Below, in pieces: positions 46,483 to 56,889 of a stretch of 64,000 nt of DNA (the stretch's first letter is position 1; each line of letters begins with the position of its first letter). The notes beneath the pieces are model-generated. The model was not told the origin of the DNA, searched no databases, and saw only the letters and a program-made list of their open reading frames with translations. Both the position numbers and the translations under genes were made by a program. The stretch comes from Paragyromitra xinjiangensis (taxonomy: Eukaryota; Ascomycota; Pezizomycetes; Pezizales; Discinaceae): assembly GCA_038503065.1 (NCBI GenBank), contig JBCAMK010000001.1:744001-808000 (forward strand), read 5' to 3'.

Positions 46483-48692
46483 ATGGTCTCCTTCCGTCAT
46501 TTCCTTGGCGACGGCGCTCGCACCGGCCGCGACACTGCTGATGACCTCCGTGAACGCTTGCTACCCAGACACCACAGTGACCATGTTCATTTAACTATCC
46601 CAGCAGAGAGGTATTCCCAACTCAAACCGCTAAGACAGCGTTTAAAGCTAACTGAGCCACCAAAGGGTTACTAAAGTTGCATTGAGACTGAAATATCTGT
46701 AAACACCCCTTCCTACATGCCATCAGCTAGACCCCAAAAGCTAACCCCACCTCAGCATTGAAGCTGCTGTCCCCTTCGAGCTCAAGCCATCCCAAGTCAC
46801 CCGTCCTCATTCTCAAATCATCACTAAAGAGGTTGTGGCTCTCGCTCAAGATGCTGGCGGCAAAGACGACAAAGCATGTATCGTCTACTGTCTCCTGGTC
46901 TGCCTCCGCTGGTTTAAACATCAAGCAAGACTGGAGATGTACGATGCGGACCTCAATCTCCTTAGAGGAGAGGCTTGTCAAGTTATTGCAAAGAGAATCA
47001 TTGAGAGCTACGAAGAAAGCAAAAACTTCGAGGACACCAAAGAACAAGATTATCTCTTCCAAGAGGTGCTGCTTCAGAGATTCAGCGTCTTGAGGAATGG
47101 TGTGAGAAGTACGCCGGCCAATGCAATTGAGCGTGCTATCGATTTACATGCCACTCGTGTCATTGGTTCTTCCGGATATCAGAAGGTAAATTTGTAATTT
47201 TTATGGTATATCTAAATTTACAGATCCTAACAGGGATATAGTGCATAGGCTACCTCTGGAGAGGCTGGCTCGCCCAGGACCTCAACGACCCAACTCACTT
47301 CTGCCAGTACCGAAATGTCGCTAATAAGTCCTTCTGGGTACACTTCGATCATGACCGTATCCGGGCTCCCAAGTTCCAAAACGCCTTTCAGGTTCTCATC
47401 TCAATCATCTACCTCGCCTTATACACCGTAGCCATTAATACTGTCAATCCCGGGGGTAATATCGATTGGGTTGAGGGGGCTCTCTATATCCTCACTGCAT
47501 CCTTCATTGCGGACGAATTGACAAAGTTCTGGAAAGTCGGTCGGTTCTATCTCAGTTTTTGGAACAGCTTCAATCTGACGCTGTATACGGCCCTGACGAT
47601 TTCTTTTGTGGTTCGGGTATTCGCGTTGTCAAAAGGTGATGATACTGAACAGAGGGATTATTGGGATATGATGTCGTATAATTGGCTGGCATTTGTTGCC
47701 CCAATGTTCTGGGCGCGTATGTTATTGTATCTGGATACGATTCAGTTCTTCGGAGCTATGTTGGTTGTGCTAAAGGTTATGATGATGGAGAGTTTGATGT
47801 GCGTTTTTACCTACCCTTCCGTTCCCTTCTGCCGTACTGACGTGATGTAGCTTCTTCGCTCTCCTTGCTGTCCTTATCGTCGGGTTCTTGCAGGGCTTTA
47901 TGGGGTTGGATAATGCAGACAACAGGAAAGATGATACGTGGTTCATCATGGAGTCTATGGTTAAGGCACTGCTACAAAGTCCTGAGTTTGAGGGATTCGA
48001 TCAATTCGCACGTATGTATAGAATTCACGCTGCAGTCAATTCTGTAAGCTAACAAACGCGTGTCCACTATAGCACCATTTGGAATCCTGCTCTATTACCT
48101 ATTTACCTTTGTGGTGATGGTTATCCTCCTCAACATCCTCATTGCGCTCTACAATCAGGCTTACACCGATATTACCGAAAACGCCGTCGACGAGTACCTC
48201 GCACTCTTCGCCGCAAAGACTCTTCAGTTTGTGCGTGCACCGGACGAGAATGTCTTCCTCCCACCCTTCAACCTCATTGAGATATTTGGACTGGTCCTTC
48301 CGTTCGAATGGTGGATGCCGAAGAGCACTTATATGAAATTGAACGACTGGGTGATGATGGTGCTGTACAGCCCATTTATGTTGATTATCGCGTTCATCGA
48401 GACAAAGGAGGCGAGACATGTTAGCAAGAATCGCGCAAACGGAGAGGCAGATGACGAGGCAGTAGAGGAGTGGGAGGAGATGCAGGGAGAGTTTACCGAC
48501 TATATGGTCGGTGGGTGGGACAACAAGGTCGAGGAGGCTATCCCGAATATCCAGGATGAGGCTACGGTAATTGGAATTCGGGAATTGAAGCAGCAGGTGG
48601 ATATGTTGACCGCGTTGGTGAGGACTGTGGGGGGTGTTGCGAGCAGCAGTGAAGAGGAGGAAGAGGATGGAGGGGGAGTAGATGATGAGTGA
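46483..48692 (+). CDS. YVC1: vacuolar TRP-family cation channel Yvc1
   Basis: Five exons: 46483-46610, 46756-47185, 47242-47798, 47851-48011, 48073-48692, 631 residues. Conserved blocks include AIDLHATRVIGSSGYQK joined to CIGYLWRGWLAQD, LTKFWKVGRFYLSFWN, YWDMMSYNWLAF, LGFMGLDNAD-like GFLQGFMGLDNAD, and the last helix VILLNILIALYNQAY. After it comes AVDEYLALFAAKTLQFVRAPDENVF with NLIEIF. These match yeast Yvc1 block by block. Six transmembrane helices precede an acidic cytosolic tail (run of Glu near the end). Yvc1 releases Ca2+ from the vacuole in response to stretch and osmotic shock. The acidic tail may bind Ca2+, as proposed for the yeast channel. No broken motif. Confidence 0.9.
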
Positions 48693-49413
48693 TGCGGTGT
48701 GATGTGTTGTCTACGGTTCACCGGGTGAGGGAATATGATCGGGCTTTTTCTTAACGATTGTTGGTTTTTTCTCTTGGCATACGTATAATACCTTTCAATG
48801 GAATCTTTTAGCGATTACTCAAACGAATAACGCGGGTTGGAAACCCAAAAATTTGGTGAATCTTCCAGAAGAGAATAAAGACGGCTTGCATATCGCGATC
48901 ATTTGGTTGGCGGTCAACCGCGGAAGTGTATCTGCAGATGCTTACACATGATTTCGCGATGTTGAGACAGTGATTACACGGTTCCTGCCCAGGATATTTA
49001 AAGCAAATCAAGCTTTAAGCTCTCACCGCAGCAAGCCTTCTGACTATCCCTGCTTATAAAAGATGAACAACGGCATGCTTTGTGTGACTTGAGCACTCAA
49101 TTACACAACCCGCCGTGATTTGTAAAGATGCATTTGCTTTTTAGATGCGCTCCTAGCATAGGATCAGGGACAACTGATTATTATTCATGCGTGGGGGCTG
49201 CTCCTTGGTCACGTGCAAAGACTTTTTGGCCCCCCGAAGAGTTCCGGTCTACTCAAAGCTTACTAAAATTTCATGTGCGATATCAAGCATGCAGGTGTCA
49301 ATGATAAACGCAACTCTAAATCCAGTATATAATAATCATCAATAAGACGGAATATTCTTTCAATCGCCACCACAGGATCAATTACATTCCACTCCATCTT
49401 GAGTCTCTACAAG
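48693..49413. other. intergenic region between YVC1 and the secreted hydrolase
   Basis: About 720 bp, without a supportable frame. A TATATAA-like site at about 49325 lies 90 bp upstream of the next ATG. Confidence 0.45.
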
Positions 49414-50445
49414 ATGCGTCTCTCAATCCTCTCAACCCTATCCGTGTTCTTCACAACCGCATTCTCCCACCACGGCCACTTCCCACGCTCTGATGACACT
49501 ATACAATATGCCCCAATCCCTGCTACCGCCGTTGGTCCTGTAATTCCCAGCACTGGTTGGCTCGTCCAGTCGTTCGGAGGAGGTGCCTACGCCGTACTAG
49601 ACGGAACCTACCAAGCCCTCTTCTTCGTCTCAGACAAGGGCGTCATCGTCGTCGATAATCCTCCAACCCTCGGACACAACCTCGTCTATGCAATCGGCAA
49701 CACGACCAACATCCCCGTAACCCACTTCGTCTACAGCCACTCCCACGGAGACCATGCCGGAGGCGCCTCCCTCTTCAATAACGGAAAGGTCATCTACATT
49801 GCGCACGAGGAGACAAAGTTCCGTATCAACGAAGCCCCTGACGCCGGCCGGCCGTTACCGTCAGTTACGTTTAAGAAGAGTAAAACACTCACGGTGGGCA
49901 ATCAGACGTTGGAACTAGAGTATAAAGGCCCTAATCACGAGCCGGGGAATATCTTCATTTATGCACCGAAGCAGAAGGTGTTGGCGGTCATCGATGTGGT
50001 GTTTCCCGGGTGGGTCCCATTCGCGGAGTTGTCGGTCTCGGATGATATCCCAGGGTGGCTCAAGGCCCATGATCAGATTCTAGAATATGATTTTGATCAC
50101 TATGTCGGTGGACATCTCTCCCGTATTGGGTATAGAGAGGACGTGATAGTGCAGAAGGAGTATTTGTCGGATTTGATGGCGAATTGTAGAGAGGCTATTA
50201 CGAATAGTACTGCTTTGATCAATGATATTATCGGCCCCACGACGCAGAAGAACCCCGGGAATAGTTGGGCGAATTTTAAGGCGTATTTGACGTACACGGC
50301 GAATGCGTGTGCGGATAAGACGACTGAGCAGTGGGTGGGGAGACTGGGTGGTACGGATGTGTTTGCGTTTGAGAATGCGTATAAGGTGATTGATTCTTTG
50401 AGATTGGATTATGATTTCTTGGGACCGTTTGGGGTGGCGCCGTAG
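49414..50445 (+). CDS. secreted metallo-beta-lactamase-fold hydrolase
   Basis: Single exon, 343 residues. Start at 49414, since the five upstream codons in frame do not begin with ATG and MRLSILSTLSVFFTTAFS is a clear signal peptide. The zinc motif SHSHGDH (His109, His111, Asp113, His114) is followed by GPNHEPGN, which supplies the next metal-site His, and HYVGGH near residue 230, the last. This is the full metal set of the metallo-beta-lactamase fold. Several Asn-X-Ser/Thr sites fit secretion. Substrate cannot be told; fungal members act on diverse esters and lactones, and a simple drug-resistance role should not be assumed. Lack of introns sets it apart from most neighbours. Confidence 0.85.
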   Translation: MRLSILSTLSVFFTTAFSHHGHFPRSDDTIQYAPIPATAVGPVIPSTGWLVQSFGGGAYAVLDGTYQALFFVSDKGVIVVDNPPTLGHNLVYAIGNTTNIPVTHFVYSHSHGDHAGGASLFNNGKVIYIAHEETKFRINEAPDAGRPLPSVTFKKSKTLTVGNQTLELEYKGPNHEPGNIFIYAPKQKVLAVIDVVFPGWVPFAELSVSDDIPGWLKAHDQILEYDFDHYVGGHLSRIGYREDVIVQKEYLSDLMANCREAITNSTALINDIIGPTTQKNPGNSWANFKAYLTYTANACADKTTEQWVGRLGGTDVFAFENAYKVIDSLRLDYDFLGPFGVAP

Positions 50446-51541
50446 GGTTTGTGAGGTGTGGTTTTGATTTGCTGCCTCTTTCTTTTGTCGATGTACTTTA
50501 CTTAGGTGTTCATTAAATACTGGGAAATGTTGCAACAAGCCACGCCCCACCAAAAATCGCTGTGAAACAACTTCAAAGCAACCAAATCAACTATAGCAGC
50601 AGTGAGATACTAACAGCTACGCATAGTGAATAGTCATCGGGCAGAAATCATCGCTTTGATTTTATGGTTTGTTGATTTGGGGTTGCATGACGATGTTGTT
50701 TGGTGGTGGCTCGTTGCAACATTTCCCAATATTTAATGAACGCCTAAGTACAGAAGGTTGGAATAGAGTTAGAGGATATGTGTTCTTGGGCTTTTTTAAC
50801 TTTTATTTACCGGGACTTTTACATTGCGAACCGAGATTAGAGGGTGATGTTCCGTTATAGAGAATTATAGAGTTAGCTTAAGTTTTATGCGTGACAAGAA
50901 AGCCGCGGGTAAATCCCCCCCTGATAACCGCTATGACCGATGTGCATTAGTTTGGTTATATACCCTAACCAAAACGTAGGGAACTTATTCATTACTAGAG
51001 CCTGGAGGTATGCGTTAGTCATCTTTTTTAACTGGAAACTAGATAATAGTAGTGTTTTCTTCTTGGTAAGGGTTTAAGCTACTAGTGAACCATGAACGAT
51101 AAGAAAGGTAGGGAAAGCTTGTCCCAAAGACCACTGATCGACAAAAACCAAAGGCTTTAGTCAAGGGTTGAATCCTGCTCGTAAGAAGATGTTGATATGA
51201 AGGACTGTGGTGTAAAACCGTACTGGAGTTCCCTTAACACAAACAAGCGACACGAGTGATAACTAGTGAATATTATGCATGTGCGTATCTACACAACTAG
51301 AACTACAGGCACACTATCAGAGGATATCCCGATACCTACATGATGTATTCAACGTTTTTACGGAAAAAGCAACAAATACTAAAGTTCTAAACTGTTTGGT
51401 TGCAGCGGAATTGCGGGCCGACAGCCGGCTAGAGCAGCCAAGACACTACATGCTCAAATATACCTTTTAGTACCCGAATTCAGGCCGCCATACAACACAC
51501 CATCCTAACTTAATCCCCGGGATAGCTATTCGGGACCCACC
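50446..51541. other. intergenic region with an inverted repeat
   Basis: About 1.1 kb. It contains the imperfect inverted repeat listed separately; the frame 50669-50860 (+) runs through its right arm and is not a convincing gene. Confidence 0.5.
50497..50752. repeat. imperfect inverted repeat, arms about 50 bp, spacer about 150 bp
   Basis: The left arm (about 50497-50553) contains TTCATTAAATACTGGGAAAT followed by GTTGCAACAAGCCAC; the right arm (about 50700-50752) has the reverse complement with a few mismatches (ATTTCCCAATATTTAATGAA and GCTCGTTGCAAC). Together they can form a long hairpin. It begins right after the hydrolase stop, likely in its 3' UTR. Confidence 0.8.
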
Positions 51542-52489
51542 ATGCCGTTCACGAGTCTTCCAAATGAACTCTTGCTCCTCATCGGGAAGGAAATTCAGAA
51601 AGCGAGGGATCTCAATTCTCTCATCAAAACCAACCACCACTTCGCCGAAATCCTAACCCCCATTCTTCACGAGTTTGCTGTTCGGAATGATGAAAACGCC
51701 ATCTTCGAAAACGCGCTTCTTAACGCGCTTAAGGCTGGTCACATGTCATTAGTAAGGTTACTAGTGGATCAGAAGGGATACGATGTCAATACTACAGAAA
51801 GGGGTGTGACACCACTCGTTTGCGCAGTGGGTACGGGATCCAAGGAGATGGTTGAATATCTACTTCTAAAGGGAGCCGATATATCACCTGCAGCTAGGTC
51901 CGCGACGGCACTTGAGAAGGCGGCGGGTGGTGGACATGATTCGATTGTCCAGGTTTTGCTTGATAGAGGGTTCAACATCAACCCCCACAGTTTACGCAGA
52001 AGAACCCCTCTCCACAGAGCAGCTTCATGCGGAAGAGAATCGACTGTCAGACTCCTGTTAGCAAACGGTGCCAAAATCGATGCTCGAGACGTGGGAATGA
52101 CCACCCCACTTTGGAAAGCGGTTGCACACGGGCATACTCGGATTGTTCAAATACTCCTAGAGGGTCAGGTCAATCTTGATGTCCAACAAGTATATAGTGG
52201 GAACACAGCACTCCATAAGGCTGCAAGGAGATGCGACGAGATTGTCCGTTTGCTTTTAGATCGGGGAGCCAATCCAAATATTTTGAACGCCAACGGCCGG
52301 TCACCACTGCATCATGCAGCAGAGTTCGGGCGCTCGGAAACTATCGAGATGCTGCTAGATAAAGGTGCCAATATTAATACGGAGGATGTATTTGGGGAAA
52401 CACCACTTCTTTGCGCAATAAGGTTGAATTGGAAACAAACGGTTGAAATTCTTTGCAGGGCAGGGGCTAATTCCACACCTGTTGCTTGA
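51542..52489 (+). CDS. F-box-like ankyrin-repeat protein
   Basis: Single exon, 315 residues. The N-terminus (SLPNELLLLIGKEIQKARDLNSLIKTNHHFAEILTP region, residues 4-42) has the F-box pattern of LP, E, L, L, I and a leucine-rich second helix. From about residue 52 to the end are about eight ankyrin repeats, with canonical units such as GVTPLVCAVGTGSKEMVEYLL, RTPLHRAASCGRESTVRLLL and GRSPLHHAAEFGRSETIEMLL. F-box/ankyrin proteins are frequent, fast-evolving families in filamentous fungi and may be substrate receptors of SCF ligases. No client can be predicted. Gene is isolated in a gene-poor stretch. Confidence 0.85.
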   Translation: MPFTSLPNELLLLIGKEIQKARDLNSLIKTNHHFAEILTPILHEFAVRNDENAIFENALLNALKAGHMSLVRLLVDQKGYDVNTTERGVTPLVCAVGTGSKEMVEYLLLKGADISPAARSATALEKAAGGGHDSIVQVLLDRGFNINPHSLRRRTPLHRAASCGRESTVRLLLANGAKIDARDVGMTTPLWKAVAHGHTRIVQILLEGQVNLDVQQVYSGNTALHKAARRCDEIVRLLLDRGANPNILNANGRSPLHHAAEFGRSETIEMLLDKGANINTEDVFGETPLLCAIRLNWKQTVEILCRAGANSTPVA

Positions 52490-55400
52490 CTTTTTTGTTA
52501 ATCCCAATGGAGTCTTATGGAGTTTTTCGCGGTTTATTTGAGCAAAGTTCCGAGTAATTATGTGCTTATAGCCTAGCATATAAGGGAACATTGTTATAAG
52601 GCCTAGCCTTATATCATTATTAAATTATTTATCTTGTCAGAAACTACGATACCGCCGATGCTAGTAAACTAGTTTCCCTTAAAGCAACGAAAAATTAGAT
52701 GTAACCTCTCCTATTGCCCCTTCATCTTTGTGCGCGGTAAAAATCAATATTGTATCCAGTACCCCCTAGACTCGATACCTCAAATATACCTCTCCCAATA
52801 CACACCGCCAGACCATCGAGACCATCGTCAGGACCTACAACAGGTTGGCTTGACTTGCTTATTCGTTTCTGGTTAATCTCATCTACCTCCTAGTCGGTAC
52901 ACCTTTCATGGTCCCGCACAGGTGCAGGGTTATTAACTTAAGTAGGGCTTAGAAATGTGTCTGCCCTAGAACCCTAGGGCAATAATATCAAGACTTTTTA
53001 CTATTCGCAAACTATAGCCAGGATTCCAAAGAGAGTTAATATCACTTAGATAAATCGATTTGGGTACGTAAATGAATATACTACTACTGCTACTACTACT
53101 ACTAGATAAATCGATTTCGAGACTCCTGAAATTCGACCTATGTAAGGACACCAGGAATGAAATATCGGCAAGAAATCATCGCAGCTCGTAAAACCTTACT
53201 TAAGATCCCAGAAGATGCAGTGGTTTGGAGGGTTGCAGAAATCTAAGGTCTACTAAGAAGACAGGAAGGATCGTGGAAAGTAACTGCGTTGAAAGGCCAG
53301 GGAGAGGAAAGATGGATATAACAAGGCATTTGTGCGGTCGAGAGCCGTATCACGAGAAAAAAGATATCCCACCATCCGGCTTAGTTTTGTAGGTCATATC
53401 GATAAACGGGCAGTCTCTACTACAAGCGAAACACATGTGGATGGTGGGAAATATAGCATGGTTAAAAGTATTCTCTTAAGCACGAGCCGTCCCTCAATCA
53501 ATTGCCTTCCCGATCCGATGCTTTACAGTAGATGGTTATACTGCTGAGTGATATCCCGCGTTTATTAGATAATATATCAAAAAGAATCAAAAAGAAGGCT
53601 CAATCAAGCTTCGTTGAGAACCTTCTTTATAACCCAGTGCGTGAAGAATTAACTCCCCTGGGAGGGATTGAACCTACGATCCCCCGGCCCCTCTGGGCGA
53701 CACAGTAGCCGTTAGACTACCATGGCTGATAGTGTTATAGCGCCAGAAAATGTGTTATCGCACTTTGGGGCCTACCTTTATTCTTCAAAGCTTGTCATAT
53801 TTTGGCTTCCCTCTCTCGTTCCCGTGATATATTACTTAGAATCTATTACGTTACATAATTTTCTTAATTTGGGTGTATATTTCAACAGGGTAACGCCCAT
53901 AATCTGCCCTTTTCCTTGTTTTATATATATAGATTCATTGATAATCTGTTTGTCGGAGTTCCTGTTCATGCGAGGCGGAAACTACCAAAACGAAAGCAAA
54001 AGTTTTGCGTATTGCGTCACGTAATATCACTTACTTTGTTGAAATGCTTCAATCTGGAGAATTTTCTGCTATTCTATGTTTCGGTCTGGCGGAACACAGC
54101 CTCTAGCTATGATTTATTTAGTAACACCTACTATTCTACAAAGCCTATGGGGTCGAGGAGCATATTTTTATCTTGCGCCGTTCCTTAGTCTAGAACTGTC
54201 GTCTTTGGGAACCAGGGCACAAATAATACGTCACACCTAGTTTAATTCCATCAATATACTTTAAAAACGCAATTCTTCAACATGCCTTGGTATGGTGGGG
54301 CTGAACATATCGAACCTTAAGACAGCAGAATGGCAGCGGCCGAAGCTATATTCAAGTATTTGATAGAACTAAGATGAGTCTGCCTACAAGCTTTAGGTCA
54401 AACCAGTTTGAAGGAGGTAGTACTAAAGGAAACTTAAACCTAAGCCTACTCGGATTCTTGCACTTAAGGGACCTTTAACATTCAATAATAAGACGGTTAA
54501 CGATGATCGGGGGCTGTAGTCAATGTTAACGGGTTAGAGTTTGTGTCTTGATATTACAGCTTTATGACGGCTTTTGGCTAGCAATTCAGAACCCATAAAG
54601 TCTATAATCTGATATATCATCCCAATTGAGTTGAAAGTGTCGGATATAGGAGGGAGGTCTCAGATTTACGGCTGAAACTCGACCATTTTATGGGGATGGT
54701 GAGATTTCTAGGTCAGCTTATGATGGGAATAAATTCTCGCTTAACGACCGTCAGAGTCAACCAATCACAGCGCGAAGGGAAGCAACAACTTATCCTCAGC
54801 TTACCATACATCTCACACTATGTTTCATAACCTCGCAGGACCTTTTAAGAAAGGCAGCGGATAAAACTTTGCCATGAGGATGTATACGAGTGATTCTTAG
54901 TGATTCCAAAAGTGTGGATACTATGGCCGCATGTCGCCCCCACGTCTTTTGCAAGGTATCTGATTATGCAAAGGCTATCATATACCCAGGAAAACATAAA
55001 GTACACAGCCGGTTATTCCGATCTCCGGAGCAAGTGCAGCAACAACCGTCCTGCAGGTCTATCAATGTTACCAAAGTCTACCCACCAAGGAGAACTCCGG
55101 CCCTCCATTAAATCTCCGGGGAAATTGCAAAGAGTAAAACATGTCGAGTTGGGAATGTTTTTGCTTTTCACGTCAAGGGCTGTCATTTGTGGGTTAACTA
55201 TGAGAAAAATTAAGTGCCCAAAAACCCCAGACTCTCGGCGTTGCAGCTTTCTCCAGGTGGCGTTTGTGGGGGAGGACGCGTCGACGCTGCGCCACAGTGG
55301 CGGTTATAGATTACTCGGCGCTACTCCCGGCGGGAAACCAGGATGGCGATAGCGCACAGGGGGCAGCGTATCGATAGCAAACGTCAACGTGCCTCGTGCG

Positions 55401-55944
55401 TAACGGGGGTTACACCACCGGGGTCTCCGCCGTGGCCGAGAAGTACAGAGCGCGGAAACGAATTCTTACACAGAAGATACACGTAAAGGATCAAACGGAT
55501 TGGAAAACGAGGGGAGACAGGGAAACGGCCATAGCAAGGCACTGGTGTTTAATACGACAGTAAACAGGTTGTTGGTTGCCGGATCCGTTACCCCGCTGAC
55601 AACGACAGGAAAGTAACGGACCTTACCAGAAGAAGGCCCTGCCTGACTTTGACCTCCTCCGCCTCAAAGTCTCTTGGCTCCTTGCTTCTGCTCTCGCTTC
55701 TTTTGTCTGTTTCTCTCGCTCCCTTTCTTTCCTTTTCTCTTACCCCTCCTGATCCTCTTCTCTCATCCTCATCTACTTCCCATCCTCCTCTCATCCTTCT
55801 GCTGCTGCTGCCAACCGAGACAAACTCATCCGCTGCTTCCCGTGGTGTCGTCACGGTCTGCATCCGCAGTTCCACACAAAGCTTCAAGACAGAGCTCGTT
55901 AATAAACAGGCGAACTACGCCACCCACAAGAAAGAACATCAAAA
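52490..55944. other. gene-poor 3.5-kb interval
   Basis: No protein family seen. Frames such as 53722-54024 and 54900-55352 (+) have no domains. A duplicated 14-base segment (TAGATAAATCGATT) occurs at about 53048 and 53102, flanking a CTA microsatellite. A tRNA-like sequence lies at 53651-53725. Confidence 0.5.
53648..53728 (-). pseudogene. degenerate tRNA-like sequence
   Basis: On the minus strand, TGGTAGTCTAACGGCTAC resembles a tRNA D-arm (GTAG/CTAC stem) with an A-box-like element, and 40-50 bases later GTAGGTTCAATCCCTCC resembles a T-arm/B-box. The acceptor ends do not pair well, and no standard anticodon stem with U33 could be built; the segment between the arms is about 4 bases too long. 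It may be a decayed tRNA, a tRNA-derived short element, or chance. No anticodon is assigned. Confidence 0.35.
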
Positions 55945-56889
55945 ATGCCTGCCAAAGTCATATTTATCGCTGCAACAGTTATTGTGGCTGCAGGAATTGT
56001 TGCCTACGAGAACCGCGAGCATGTTTATGAGTTTGTCGACCGAACTCGTCGAAAAGTCGCCAGTTCGCTGCAGGCTCTTGCGCACGAGATTAGTCCTCGA
56101 GAACGCGTTGCGATGTCTAGCAATGGATCGTTTTCTAGCTCCGCGGCCTATAGGGAAAACGAGAACGAGAAAAGGGAACGTGAGGAAAGAGAAGAGACAA
56201 TACGGTCTTTCACCTTCACCAAAGAAGACGAAGCCTACGGCCTTGCCTCCTCATCTGGTCGAGAGAGGATGTACAACGAAAATGACTCCTTTGCGGGGAA
56301 CGTCAGACATCGTGGTCCACAATTTGGCGCGGTGCCTCAAGATTCAGTTGTCTTTGACGCGGCTACAGAGTCTTCTAGGTCATTTTCACCTCTACCCACC
56401 CCAGTCAAAGTTCAGGGTTTTGTTTCTCGTCGTAGTTCGATCTCGGCTCTTCATCAGGAGAAGCCACTCCCCGAAATCCCTCCAACTCTTCCTCCCAAAC
56501 CCCAATCTCTTGTCGATGAGAGAAGGTCATCTCCCGAAGCAGCTGTTACTCTCAATCCCTTTACCGATGCAGCAGTGATCGAAAGCCCTATTATTGAAAC
56601 AACCAAACCACAATCTAATGCACCTACAACTAGAACGATTTCCTCAACTGAAGATCAAGACGAACTTCTCCCGAACCCATTTGAAAATTCCCAACCGTAC
56701 TGGAGCATTCACGAGTGGGCTGAAAACACTACTCGCACCCCTGTTTCTTCATCGCCTAGCCTTGCAGGCAGCGCTGCTGAGGAAATTGACCAGCCTGCCG
56801 ATGATATCTTGAGTGATTTCGGGTCTGAGGTTGAGAGTGTGGGGAGCTGGACTGAGGTTGGAAGCTCTGTTAGTGGAGACGATAACTAA
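55945..56889 (+). CDS. single-TM fungal protein of unknown function
   Basis: Single exon, 314 residues. MPAKVIFIAATVIVAAGIVAY is an N-terminal hydrophobic anchor, followed by a basic segment (DRTRRKVASSLQALAHEI) and then a long Ser/Pro/Glu-rich, probably disordered region. Motifs such as LNPFTD and LPNPF resemble NPF-type endocytic adaptor signals; the C-terminus (DILSDFGSEVESVGSWTEVGS) looks conserved in filamentous ascomycetes from memory. Membrane topology is likely N-anchored with the bulk in the cytosol (basic residues after the TM). A competing overlapping frame (55649-56578) starts earlier but is lower complexity and is rejected. Function unknown. Confidence 0.7.
   Translation: MPAKVIFIAATVIVAAGIVAYENREHVYEFVDRTRRKVASSLQALAHEISPRERVAMSSNGSFSSSAAYRENENEKREREEREETIRSFTFTKEDEAYGLASSSGRERMYNENDSFAGNVRHRGPQFGAVPQDSVVFDAATESSRSFSPLPTPVKVQGFVSRRSSISALHQEKPLPEIPPTLPPKPQSLVDERRSSPEAAVTLNPFTDAAVIESPIIETTKPQSNAPTTRTISSTEDQDELLPNPFENSQPYWSIHEWAENTTRTPVSSSPSLAGSAAEEIDQPADDILSDFGSEVESVGSWTEVGSSVSGDDN

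Noticed and set aside
49414..50445. Reading the metallo-beta-lactamase-fold gene as an antibiotic-resistance gene
   Set aside because: The fold is used by many hydrolases and nothing in the sequence points to beta-lactams.
54900..55352. 150-codon plus frame
   Set aside because: No domain; overlapped by another frame and in a region without other gene signals.
55649..56578. 309-codon frame overlapping the single-TM gene
   Set aside because: The 55945 frame has a clean anchor, natural composition and a conserved-looking tail; this frame is Leu/Ser-rich low complexity.
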